This document shows, one piece after another, positions 37,209 to 45,074 of a stretch of 64,000 bases of DNA. The notes beneath the pieces are model-generated. The model had not been told where the DNA came from. It ran no database searches and worked only from the letters and a program-made list of their open reading frames with translations. Within the stretch, counting starts at the first letter, position 1. The number at the start of each line of letters is the position of its first letter. The DNA is from CAYVTV01 sp964526475 (GTDB taxonomy: Bacteria; Bacteroidota; Bacteroidia; Bacteroidales; GCA-2748055). The position numbers were made by a program, and so were the translations under genes. The DNA is taken from assembly GCA_964526475.1 (NCBI GenBank), contig CAZGKF010000005.1:38822-102821 (forward strand), written 5' to 3'.

Positions 37209-37826
37209 ATGGTAACTGTTTTTATCGTCATACTAACCTCTATTTGCTCCATAATAGCATTTCAGCAGCCTGAAATTATGCTTAAATTTGATTTCAGACC
37301 ATACAGGATAAATATTTATAAGGAGTATTTCAGATTCTTCACACATGCATTTTTACATGTCGACTGGATTCATCTTATCATTAATATGCTTGTACTTTTT
37401 TCATTTGGCCGTCACTTAGAGCAGGTTTTCTCTGCCCTTGGATCATCCGGATCACTCTCACATCCGTGGCTTGCATATATCCTTCTTTATTCAGGCGGAA
37501 TAATTATATCCACAATTACAACTTACTTCCGGAACATAAATAACCCGGAATATATTGCAGTAGGAGCTTCCGGAGCAGTTTCATCAGTTCTCTTTGCAAG
37601 CATCTTCTTTTCTCCGCTTGGAAAAGTTTTTTTCTACGGAATTATTCCGGTTCCCGGCATTTTATTTGGCATTCTTTACCTTCTTTATTCAAGCTATATG
37701 AGTAAAAAAGGCAAAGATAACATCAATCACGATGCCCATTTCTGGGGAGCAGTTTATGGAATGCTTTTCCCTTTATTTATTGATATTTCCCTATTAAAAG
37801 ATTTTCTTAATCAACTTGGATTTTAA
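37209..37826 (+). CDS. Rhomboid family intramembrane serine protease
   Basis: 205 residues with six or so membrane helices. The start was placed at 37209 because a longer frame would run back into holA; this start lies seven bases after the holA stop. The catalytic Ser121 is in VGASGAVS and the catalytic His177 in AHFWGAVYG; HAFLHVDWIHLIINM is the conserved helix-2 block. It cleaves membrane protein substrates within the bilayer; targets unknown. Followed two bases later by gmhB, so holA-rhomboid-gmhB is probably one operon. Confidence 0.9.
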   Translation: MVTVFIVILTSICSIIAFQQPEIMLKFDFRPYRINIYKEYFRFFTHAFLHVDWIHLIINMLVLFSFGRHLEQVFSALGSSGSLSHPWLAYILLYSGGIIISTITTYFRNINNPEYIAVGASGAVSSVLFASIFFSPLGKVFFYGIIPVPGILFGILYLLYSSYMSKKGKDNINHDAHFWGAVYGMLFPLFIDISLLKDFLNQLGF

Positions 37827-37828
37827 AT

Positions 37829-38314
37829 ATGAAAAAAGCTGTTTTCTTCGACCGTGATGGAGTAATAAACGATGACAAAGATCTTTATTATGTAACGAGT
37901 CCTGATGATTTTCATTTAAACGAAAGCATAATAAGCCTTTGGAAACATGTCAAAGAGCGGGGATATCTTACCATTGTAGTCTCAAACCAGGGAGGTATTG
38001 CAAAGGGTCTTTATTCAAAGGAAGACGTGGAAGCTATACATAAAAAACTTGGATCACTCCTTTCACAGCATGAATTGGCCCCTGATGAAATATATTACTG
38101 TTCCCATCATCCCGATATTGAAAATTGCCTCTGCCGGAAACCTGGAACTCTCTTTATTGAAAAAGCAATATCAAGATTCCGTATCGACCCATCATTATCT
38201 TATTTTATAGGAGACAGAGACAGTGATGTGGAAGCTGGAAAAAATGCAGGATTAACTCCCATTAAAGTAGAACGTAATAAAGATCTGGGTTATCTTAAGG
38301 AGTTGATCAGTTAA
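37829..38314 (+). CDS. gmhB: D-glycero-D-manno-heptose 1,7-bisphosphate 7-phosphatase
   Basis: HAD-IIIA phosphatase, 161 residues, in the ADP-heptose pathway for lipopolysaccharide core. Nucleophile and acid are Asp8 and Asp10 in FFDRDGVIN. The zinc loop (C-S-H-H...C-L-C) in YYCSHHPDIENCLCRKP separates GmhB from histidinol phosphatases only partly, but length and VVSNQGGIAKGLYS fit GmhB. GDRDSDVEAGKNAG is the distal acidic motif. The epimerase of the same pathway (hldD) is at 60.6 kb. Overlaps yqgE by eight bases, tail to tail. Confidence 0.88.
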   Translation: MKKAVFFDRDGVINDDKDLYYVTSPDDFHLNESIISLWKHVKERGYLTIVVSNQGGIAKGLYSKEDVEAIHKKLGSLLSQHELAPDEIYYCSHHPDIENCLCRKPGTLFIEKAISRFRIDPSLSYFIGDRDSDVEAGKNAGLTPIKVERNKDLGYLKELIS

Positions 38315-38894
38315 GACCTGGGTTTTCCGGGAAATTTGCCCATACCTGATATTTATTGCCCATTTTCTCAAGTATCTGATTCCAGATATTTGCTCCCTCA
38401 GCCCTCATGATAATGTCAGAGTTTAATTCAGCTATTAGCCAGGCATTTTCCGAAAGTTCGCCATCAAGTTGTTTTGCACCCCACCCTGCATACCCAAGAA
38501 AAAATCTTACCTGATATTTCATAACCCGACCAGAAGCTATCATATCTTTCATAACGTCAAAATTTCCTCCCCAGTAAATATCCTCTGTAACCTGAACGCT
38601 TTCAGGTATAGTCATCCCCATTGTGTGAATATAATGAATTGTATTTGTATTAACAGGGCCACCAATAGAAATACCTGCATCAATCTCCGGGAAATCTTTA
38701 ATGACATCCTGAACCTTCAGATCGACCTGCTTATTAAGAACAAAACCTACCGATCCTTCAGTTGAGTGCTCAGTAATAAAAACAATAGACCTCTTAAAAT
38801 AGGTGTCATTCAGGAAAGGCTCAGATATCAAAGCCATTCCTTTTTGAACAAGCTTGTTGTTGGTAATCTTAAAGAAATCCATATTAATATCCAT
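38307..38894 (-). CDS. YqgE/AlgH family protein
   Basis: 195 residues when started at the internal Met at 38894, which gives the family's usual length of about 190; a longer frame adds 23 hydrophobic AT-rich residues without family support. A second Met four codons later is also possible. Motifs are GMALISEPFLNDTYFKRSIV, GSVGFVLNK, ISIGGPVNTN and FFLGYAGWGAKQLDGEL. Conserved, cytoplasmic, biochemical role unsettled; in pseudomonads AlgH has been linked to regulation. Confidence 0.92.
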   Translation of the reverse strand: MDINMDFFKITNNKLVQKGMALISEPFLNDTYFKRSIVFITEHSTEGSVGFVLNKQVDLKVQDVIKDFPEIDAGISIGGPVNTNTIHYIHTMGMTIPESVQVTEDIYWGGNFDVMKDMIASGRVMKYQVRFFLGYAGWGAKQLDGELSENAWLIAELNSDIIMRAEGANIWNQILEKMGNKYQVWANFPENPGLN

Positions 38895-38963
38895 ACCAAA
38901 ATCTAATAGAAAATTTTTTAAATATAATAAGTTAGGAAGTAAAAAATCAAATATTTTAAACAA

Positions 38964-39156
38964 TTTTTAATCTTATTGTTTAATTATAAGCCAGGATTAT
39001 ACTCCTGCCACCATCCTTTATTATTAAAATCAATGATTATGAGATCAGAATTTCAATTAACTGAAGAATAAGTAAAATGAATCAAATTTTGCAGTATGAT
39101 ATAAAGTGAGGTAATAATCATTGTATAATGTTGAATAGATGTAATAATAACATGAC
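38964..39156. other. Intergenic region with a possible 22-codon gene remnant
   Basis: On the minus strand an open frame ending at a TAA (38984-38986) encodes IIIDFNNKGWWQEYNPGL, which looks like the genuine tail of a protein: three Trp/aromatics near the end and good codon use. It is closed upstream by a TGA and has no start. I do not recognise the family, so it is only a possible 5'-truncated remnant. The rest is AT-rich and featureless. Confidence 0.3.
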
Positions 39157-41331
39157 TTACCTGAGTTCAATTTCTTCAGTTTTCCCATTTTGTCTTAACC
39201 TGCAGGTTCCCCGGGAAAAGGAAATGACATCTTTACCAATTATTATCTCATTACCAGTAAATCGTACGTTGGGAGAAGTCTCCCCTTTGCGGGAGGGATA
39301 GATAACAGAATAATAGGTCATTACCCTGGTATTTTCCAGATTGAACGCCTCCAGTTCGATTGAACTACCCAGCTTACCTTCATTCTTTCCACACGGACTA
39401 TAATCACGGCTGGGTCTGTGCATATAACCTTTCCCAATATTTGTACGTATTTCCCTATCTGAAAAAAGATAGATATCCAGATTTGCCAGCGGTCGTGAAA
39501 AATACCAGTGGTGGTCCCTATCTATCTCTTCGATTAACCCCAGGCTGTCCCGGTTGTTCAAATGAATCCTCCATGTGTATTTATGTGAACCTTCTATGGC
39601 TTCCATTCTGTCAACCACTACATAGTATCCCGGATCAGGTACAAACAGTATCAACCTTCTTGCGTGTTCCATTGGAACATGGTAGGCTTTGGCTGCTTCA
39701 TTAACCAGAAGGTCTGCTATTTCACCCTTTTTTACTTGAATAACCATAGCGCTGGGCGTGCCCTGCATCCAGAAATCGGAAATATCTGTTTTATTCCAGC
39801 TATATTTTCCATCGCCAGGAAACATCTGGTTCTTTTCGTCAATTGTGATCGTGTTTGCAGATCTGGTAGTCAGGTCCCATTGAAAACGCAGATCGCTGCG
39901 GTAGGATGCCGCCGCCGGAGAAACGATCATATATTCTCCATAAGCCCCCATGCAAATGGAATTCAACTCTGGCCGCTGATGACTGAACCTTACACGGGAA
40001 CCATCTCCCGACCAAAGTGCCAGCACGATACTGTTCTTTTCCCAGCCTGAACGCATAATGCAAATACCACTGTTAAAGACCTTCAGTCTCGTTAATTCAA
40101 GTTGCTCCGGAGATTTCGGTTCAGGCAACCCCCCGGTGATTGACCTGACCAAAAACAACTCCTTGATACCAAGCCTGCCATCTATTTCCCCCAGCAGCCA
40201 TGTTGCGAGGGGATCTTTGAATAGTGCGGCCAGGATCAAATTAACCGTTTTGCCATCGGGACCTAAATATCCATTGTCACCGAAATGGACTACATCCCCT
40301 ATATATCTTCCCTGTGAATCGATGTTATGAAAATAATGATACACTATCCACAAAGCAGAATATCTCAGGCCGGATGTGGAAAAAACTTTCTCCCGATCCC
40401 CTGGTGACATGACCAGTACCGCGTTAAACAGGGTTTTGATGGGATAATTAAAATATCCCAGGCCTTCTCCGTAACTTCCATCCGTCTCGATCGAACCCTG
40501 TACGTAAGCTTTTAGGGCATTCATTGATTTTTCTTTCCCCTCAGTATAATCCAGATAGGTGGATGTTATATACGCTCCCGTACTGACAACGGCAGTCCAA
40601 TTGTTTGCATAGGGCTTATCCAGCCAGGTCAGAAGCGGTTGTAAACCTTTAGTATTCAAAGCATTTTCTATTAATTCTCTGTCTGTTAATGAAAACATAT
40701 CTTTTGCAGCAGAGATAGTTACTGCAATTGATGCCGATAACTCGGCAGTTTCAAGCCCTCCCTTTGGGCGTGCAGGGTCATAACCCCGCAAGACAGCATG
40801 AACCCAGAATTCGAAAGGCAATTCAGCGATCTGCAATGTATGGCCCATAATAAATCGACCCAGGGCATTTTGCCCGGAAAACAGGTAGATGATGGAAAGT
40901 CTCTGCAGCTGGCCCAGGTTGTAAATGTAATGGTCATTCCCAAACCCACTCCTTTTAAAATCCCATTGATTCAGTATTTCAGCTGCAAATTCGGCTTCAA
41001 CTTCCCAAATTTTCCGGCCTTCCGGATCACTCTGAAAATAATCGGCCAGCAGCTCAAGTGTCGATTGGTCGGCATAGATAAAACCATCGGGGTACTGATC
41101 AAGCCTTTCGGGATCAACTTGAAAATCTTTCGCGTAAAATAAAGGTAAGCCTTCGGGACTCGAAATCCGCTGATCATTAAACACAGGAAACTTATTTTCC
41201 TGGCAATAAATATTCAAACCAGAAAACAAAATTGAAAATGTAAATAAGCAAAAGCAGGCGGTAAAACGGTAGCTTTTCAAAATACTCAATCTTACGGCAT
41301 GATGAAAGTAATTTATTATTTTATACATCAA
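39157..41331 (-). CDS. Heparinase II/III-like polysaccharide lyase, exported
   Basis: 724 residues. A hydrophobic segment (FTACFCLFTFSILFSGL) gives a signal peptide ending before CQENK, with a long N-terminal lead, so the true start could be the second Met or an inner site. An alpha/alpha-toroid domain (about 100-390; NNWTAVVSTGAYITSTYL; GSYGEGLGYFNYPI with a candidate catalytic Tyr; VVHFGDNGYLGPDGK) leads into a beta-sandwich domain (about 430-720) with the heparinase II/III-like C-terminal fold. Expected to cleave uronate-containing polysaccharide by beta-elimination. Neighbours (GH105-type gene, RraA-like) fit uronate use. GC content is clearly higher than in flanking housekeeping genes. 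Confidence 0.8.
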   Translation of the reverse strand: MMYKIINYFHHAVRLSILKSYRFTACFCLFTFSILFSGLNIYCQENKFPVFNDQRISSPEGLPLFYAKDFQVDPERLDQYPDGFIYADQSTLELLADYFQSDPEGRKIWEVEAEFAAEILNQWDFKRSGFGNDHYIYNLGQLQRLSIIYLFSGQNALGRFIMGHTLQIAELPFEFWVHAVLRGYDPARPKGGLETAELSASIAVTISAAKDMFSLTDRELIENALNTKGLQPLLTWLDKPYANNWTAVVSTGAYITSTYLDYTEGKEKSMNALKAYVQGSIETDGSYGEGLGYFNYPIKTLFNAVLVMSPGDREKVFSTSGLRYSALWIVYHYFHNIDSQGRYIGDVVHFGDNGYLGPDGKTVNLILAALFKDPLATWLLGEIDGRLGIKELFLVRSITGGLPEPKSPEQLELTRLKVFNSGICIMRSGWEKNSIVLALWSGDGSRVRFSHQRPELNSICMGAYGEYMIVSPAAASYRSDLRFQWDLTTRSANTITIDEKNQMFPGDGKYSWNKTDISDFWMQGTPSAMVIQVKKGEIADLLVNEAAKAYHVPMEHARRLILFVPDPGYYVVVDRMEAIEGSHKYTWRIHLNNRDSLGLIEEIDRDHHWYFSRPLANLDIYLFSDREIRTNIGKGYMHRPSRDYSPCGKNEGKLGSSIELEAFNLENTRVMTYYSVIYPSRKGETSPNVRFTGNEIIIGKDVISFSRGTCRLRQNGKTEEIELR

Positions 41332-41352
41332 ATTAGAAGTTGAAAAGATTTA

Positions 41353-42300
41353 TCAGAAAATTCTTTCCTCCAGAAATCTGTTCAGTTCTTCCATGGGCAT
41401 TGGCAGTCTGTCCGCATTCTCCTTTGCCCATTCCCTGAAGTCCTGCTGGATATCTTCAGACCAGACACTATCTATTATACCTGCCGTGTACTTTCCCTGT
41501 CTGATCCGTAATTGACCAAACTCATCAAAGAGAGCCGTTACTTCTCCAGTCAGTACGATATGTTCCACCAGGTGCGCGGGAATGAATATAACCCCATCCC
41601 TTTTAGCCAGAACAACATCCCCTGGCAGGACGGTGGCTTCACCTATCCGTACCGGAAAATTAAGGCTGGTAAGAAGGGTCTTTCGCATGTAAGAGGGATC
41701 AGAACCTTTGATCCATCCATTAAATCCGTCGATTTTACGAAGACCTTCCAAATCCCTTACATTTCCATAGACCACAACACCGCGCTTTGAGCGGGTGTAC
41801 ACACCACTGCCCAGGTTTGAGCCGATAACCGTACCATAGGAAGGTTTCAAATAACAGTCCGATACATAAACATCCCCTTCAACCAGGGTGCTGATTGCCC
41901 AGGAGACAGTCCGTCTCTGTTCCCAATCACGTCCTTCTATCTTACCTTGTTCGATAACCTGGTCTTCCAGATCGGGTCGGGCAGGCATAAACTGTGCTGT
42001 AACAGCACGTCCGGTCATAGTGTTGGATTTGGATTCATCAATTAATTTCCAGTTTCCCTCAAACTGGTTATAATAACCCAGTCCGATCAGTTCAGCCCAT
42101 GCCTCTTCCAAACTAATTTTCTTCAATCTTTCAAGTAGATGGCCAGGCACTTTCGGACGCCCGTCAGGAAACCGTTCTCCCTCCCATTTTGATGTAAGGG
42201 CTTTGATATACTCCGGTGAGGCTGCTATTTCCTGGGCCTGCAATAAGCAAGAAAATACAGAGAATAAAAACACTGTGATCATGATCATAATTGTTTTCAT
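41353..42300 (-). CDS. RraA-like family protein with signal peptide
   Basis: 315 residues. Residues 1-23 form a Sec signal (MIMITVFLFSVFSCLLQAQ). The rest is an RraA-type fold (HMG/CHA aldolase and RNase E-inhibitor superfamily): GSNLGSGVYTRSKRGVVVYG, GNVRDLEGLRKIDGF and GDVVLAKRDGVIFIPAHLVE. Arg in VRDLEGL and Asp in KRDGV correspond to the substrate and metal residues of the aldolase members. An exported version is unusual, since most are cytoplasmic. It sits between the lyase (21-base gap) and the GH105-type gene, suggesting it handles a keto-acid sugar product; this is inference. Confidence 0.8.
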   Translation of the reverse strand: MKTIMIMITVFLFSVFSCLLQAQEIAASPEYIKALTSKWEGERFPDGRPKVPGHLLERLKKISLEEAWAELIGLGYYNQFEGNWKLIDESKSNTMTGRAVTAQFMPARPDLEDQVIEQGKIEGRDWEQRRTVSWAISTLVEGDVYVSDCYLKPSYGTVIGSNLGSGVYTRSKRGVVVYGNVRDLEGLRKIDGFNGWIKGSDPSYMRKTLLTSLNFPVRIGEATVLPGDVVLAKRDGVIFIPAHLVEHIVLTGEVTALFDEFGQLRIRQGKYTAGIIDSVWSEDIQQDFREWAKENADRLPMPMEELNRFLEERIF

Positions 42301-42321
42301 AATTTAATTGTTTTTTTGTGA

Positions 42322-43825
42322 TTAAATTTTTTGACCATGAATTCTGTCGGATTCATTGGTAACGTATTCTTCCCAGTCTGCTTTATCTTCAAAATACTTA
42401 CTTTCAGACCAGCCCGCTCCAGCATGATATACAAAAGGAACATTAGTTTGAACCTTGATAAGGATGAATTCATCACCGTTGTAAGATGCAAACCCTGAAA
42501 AGTCCTCCGGATTTACCAGCACCGCAGATCCGAGGTCTCCATGTCCGGGATCGATCTGCTCCCAAACCGATAAAATACCCAGTTCTTCATCCTTATAGAT
42601 TTCAACATCCCCGAAAGTAGTCAGGCCAATGGCTACAATTAACTCGATGTCCTGTGCGCTCTCAATGATACTTGTCACCCTGAACAGGCTGGTACCTGTT
42701 TCCATAGTTATCATTTTGCTTTCCCTGACATCCAGCCCCGGAACTTTCCATGTATTATACCTTAGAATGAACTCTATAATGTCATCCTGGTTTCTTCTAA
42801 TGCGATATGTATCTAAAGTCTCAGCCGGGTAGGGTATTCCATCTATCCAGATTGCCAGACCTCCACACCCGCGGCGTTTTCCCATATTGTAAAAATCACA
42901 ACCTTCTCCACGGTCTGTATGGTAATCCTTTCCCTCTTCATTCAACCTGTACCATTTATCAAGTATGGAGTACTCTACCGATTTGGCCCAAACATCAATC
43001 CCGCTTCCCACTTTTTCTCTTACTTCCGGACAGAAAACCCGAAAGGCGATCCGGTCATTTTCCCATGCAAGGCTCCTTCCTTGGTCAGATCTAATATATG
43101 CCCGGGGAGTGTGTGAATCGGCAATGGAATAAAGACCCATTTGTTTAAGTGGAGCGATCAGTTCAATCCCCATTTTGGCAGCCTGTGTGAATGCCAGAAC
43201 GACCGGTCCAAATGAATGAGGGTCGTTGTAAGCCCAGGGATGATTTATATAATCCTCTTTCGTCCCGTTTCCGGGTGAGAGGCATCCCATACAGGTATGG
43301 CTTACGGAACCATCAGTTCCGATATAGGAAGTGAATCCACTAAGCCCTTTTTTAAAATCCTTGAGGTGCCTTCTATTGATCAGTCCTTTCTCCAGCATGA
43401 TCCCCAGTCCATAGAGCAACATGCCGCTTCCGGAGGTTTCCACATAGGAGTTGGGATCCGTCATCTCCTGATGCCACAAACCGTCCTCGTTCTGATATTT
43501 AAGAACCGTCATGAAAAAATTACGGGCCAGTTCAATAACCTCATTGTGACGGGGGTGCGATTCGGGCAGATCTCTCACCAGAATGGCCAGAGCAAAAGCA
43601 CCCCAGCCATTCCCACGGCTCCAGTTATCTTCTGTAAGGGTGCCATAACCCTGGAACCCCCGGGCCTGGTGAAGCAAACCATTTTGTTCGTCCCTCAGTA
43701 TGCTGAACAAACCGATTGTTTCAAATACAGCAAAATCAACGTACTCCTGGTTGCTCAACGCCAGGCCTGCATGAAGTAAAAAGGGAGATACAGCTAAATA
43801 ATACAATAAAAATCTTTTTATTCAT
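42322..43825 (-). pseudogene. GH105-DUF4861 protein gene, N-terminus lost and frame broken
   Basis: The main frame (42322-43806) starts only at TTG and begins mid-domain at SPFLLHAGLALSNQEYVDFA, lacking roughly the first third of a GH88/105 unsaturated glucuronyl hydrolase. It keeps NWSRGNGWGAFALA and GLWHQEMTDPNSYVETSGSG. The C-terminal half is DUF4861-like (SGIDVWAKSVEYSILDKWY, YHTDRGEGCDFYNMG, RGCGG). A different frame beginning ATG at 43825 encodes a lipoprotein-type signal MNKKIFIVLFSCISLFTSC and stops soon after. I read this as an out-of-frame internal deletion joining the signal to mid-gene. The alternative, a TTG-started cytoplasmic short protein, is less likely. Confidence 0.65.
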
Positions 43826-44239
43826 ATTTTCAGTTTTAAAAATACTAAAGACTAAATTGATGAGTAAACGCAGTTCTATTAATTCATATAATATATGTTT
43901 ATGCAAATACTATATAGTCATTACTTTTGGATAATCGTTGTTAAATCTTAAAATAATGTTGTGATCTGAACCGCTATCCGCTGCAACTCTAAAATATGAA
44001 ATTCTTTTAAAGATATAAAAGTTTATTTTATTACACTATCTAACTGAGCTATAAACGCATACCTTGTTTAATTTTTATAAACCTTATTAACAATTGTTTT
44101 CCCGAAGCAATCCCAAACTGGATGTGTATTAATTCTTAATTTCCTGACTATACCAACTACTTGCAGGGTTTTTGTATATATATTAGTTTGTTGTGTGCCA
44201 TTTGACAATACCGAAAAAAATGTGAATATTTGAAACATT
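43826..44239. other. AT-rich junction between the polysaccharide genes and the R-M pair
   Basis: 414 bases. Composition falls sharply from the GC-rich GH105 gene to very AT-rich DNA here. It includes a tRNA D-arm-like stretch (44036-44063, minus strand) and the TGTTGTGTGCC element at 44189-44199. No coding frame has support. Confidence 0.45.
44189..44199 (+). repeat. 11-bp element TGTTGTGTGCC, left copy
   Basis: Perfect reverse complement of the copy at 46441-46451, so the two bracket the restriction-modification pair as an inverted repeat. Relative to transcription both copies read the same way, this one ending 40 bases before the restriction gene's ATG. Could be a shared operator/promoter element or a cassette boundary. 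Confidence 0.6.
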
Positions 44240-45073
44240 ATGGAAAGAAAAATTGACATACAAAATGATAGAGCTCATCTTAACAATTGGGTATTAAGAA
44301 GCATTGAGCTTTTTGAGAACACTTCTTATCTTGATAGTATTTTGGAAGTGTATCCATTACAGACAGCAAGTCCTGAAAGAATAGATATTGAATTAAGAAG
44401 GAGAATTATTTCAGCACATCAAGATAGAAGAACCAATGACCTTATTGACATTCTTCGAAATGAAGTGAAATTTCCATATGATGAACCTATTTGGTTTTTA
44501 ATAAAAAATGTTCAAGGTTGTCTTGAAAATAGTCCAAATCAAATCGAAAGAATCGCCCAATCTCTTTACTCTATGACAGCTGAAGAAACTGTTATTAGAC
44601 TTGAGTCTGCTCCAAAACTAAACACCCAAATGGGACCTATGTTTACAAATTGGCTAAGAACAAAATTTCAACTTTTAGAAATAGATGAATTTCGTGATTC
44701 AACTGAAGGTATTTATGTGTTAGACTCATCTGAGGAGATTGGCAAGAACTTTATAAATAATGAGTTAAATCAAGATTTAGAAAAACGACCAGATTTGGTT
44801 GCAAAAGTGAATGAAACATATGTGATTGGAGAAGCAAAATGGATTGGTTGTTCTGGAGGTAATCAAAACAAACAGGTAGTTGAAGTAATAAATCTTTGTC
44901 GAAACCAAAGAGGAAATGTTCGTAGAATTGGAATTATTGATGGTTTCCCCTGGGGTGTTTATAAATCAGATGGGAATCTTATAAATGATAAAATATGTGT
45001 TCAAGTTCAAGAATCTGAATACAATTTGATTAGCGCTTTATTGTTAAACGATTATTTGGAGTCATTGGCTTAG
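44240..45073 (+). CDS. Type II restriction endonuclease (PD-ExK)
   Basis: 277 residues, no signal, cytoplasmic. A PD-(D/E)xK site is visible in the C-terminal third: Pro184-Asp185 in KRPDLVAKV and Glu198-x-Lys200 in GEAKWIG, with the usual spacing. The N-terminal 140 residues are helical and probably include recognition or dimer contacts. The call as a restriction enzyme rests on this motif plus the adjacent DNA methyltransferase, whose stop is two bases away on the opposite strand. Recognition sequence cannot be predicted. The DNA is much more AT-rich than its neighbours, indicating recent transfer. Confidence 0.75.
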   Translation: MERKIDIQNDRAHLNNWVLRSIELFENTSYLDSILEVYPLQTASPERIDIELRRRIISAHQDRRTNDLIDILRNEVKFPYDEPIWFLIKNVQGCLENSPNQIERIAQSLYSMTAEETVIRLESAPKLNTQMGPMFTNWLRTKFQLLEIDEFRDSTEGIYVLDSSEEIGKNFINNELNQDLEKRPDLVAKVNETYVIGEAKWIGCSGGNQNKQVVEVINLCRNQRGNVRRIGIIDGFPWGVYKSDGNLINDKICVQVQESEYNLISALLLNDYLESLA

Positions 45074-45074
45074 A

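Noticed and set aside
39664..40050. 128-residue plus-strand frame opposite the lyase gene
   Set aside because: Antisense shadow; residue composition unlike a real protein.
43297..43779. 160-residue plus-strand frame opposite the GH105-type gene
   Set aside because: Arises from the GC-rich antisense of the GH105 region; no recognisable domain.
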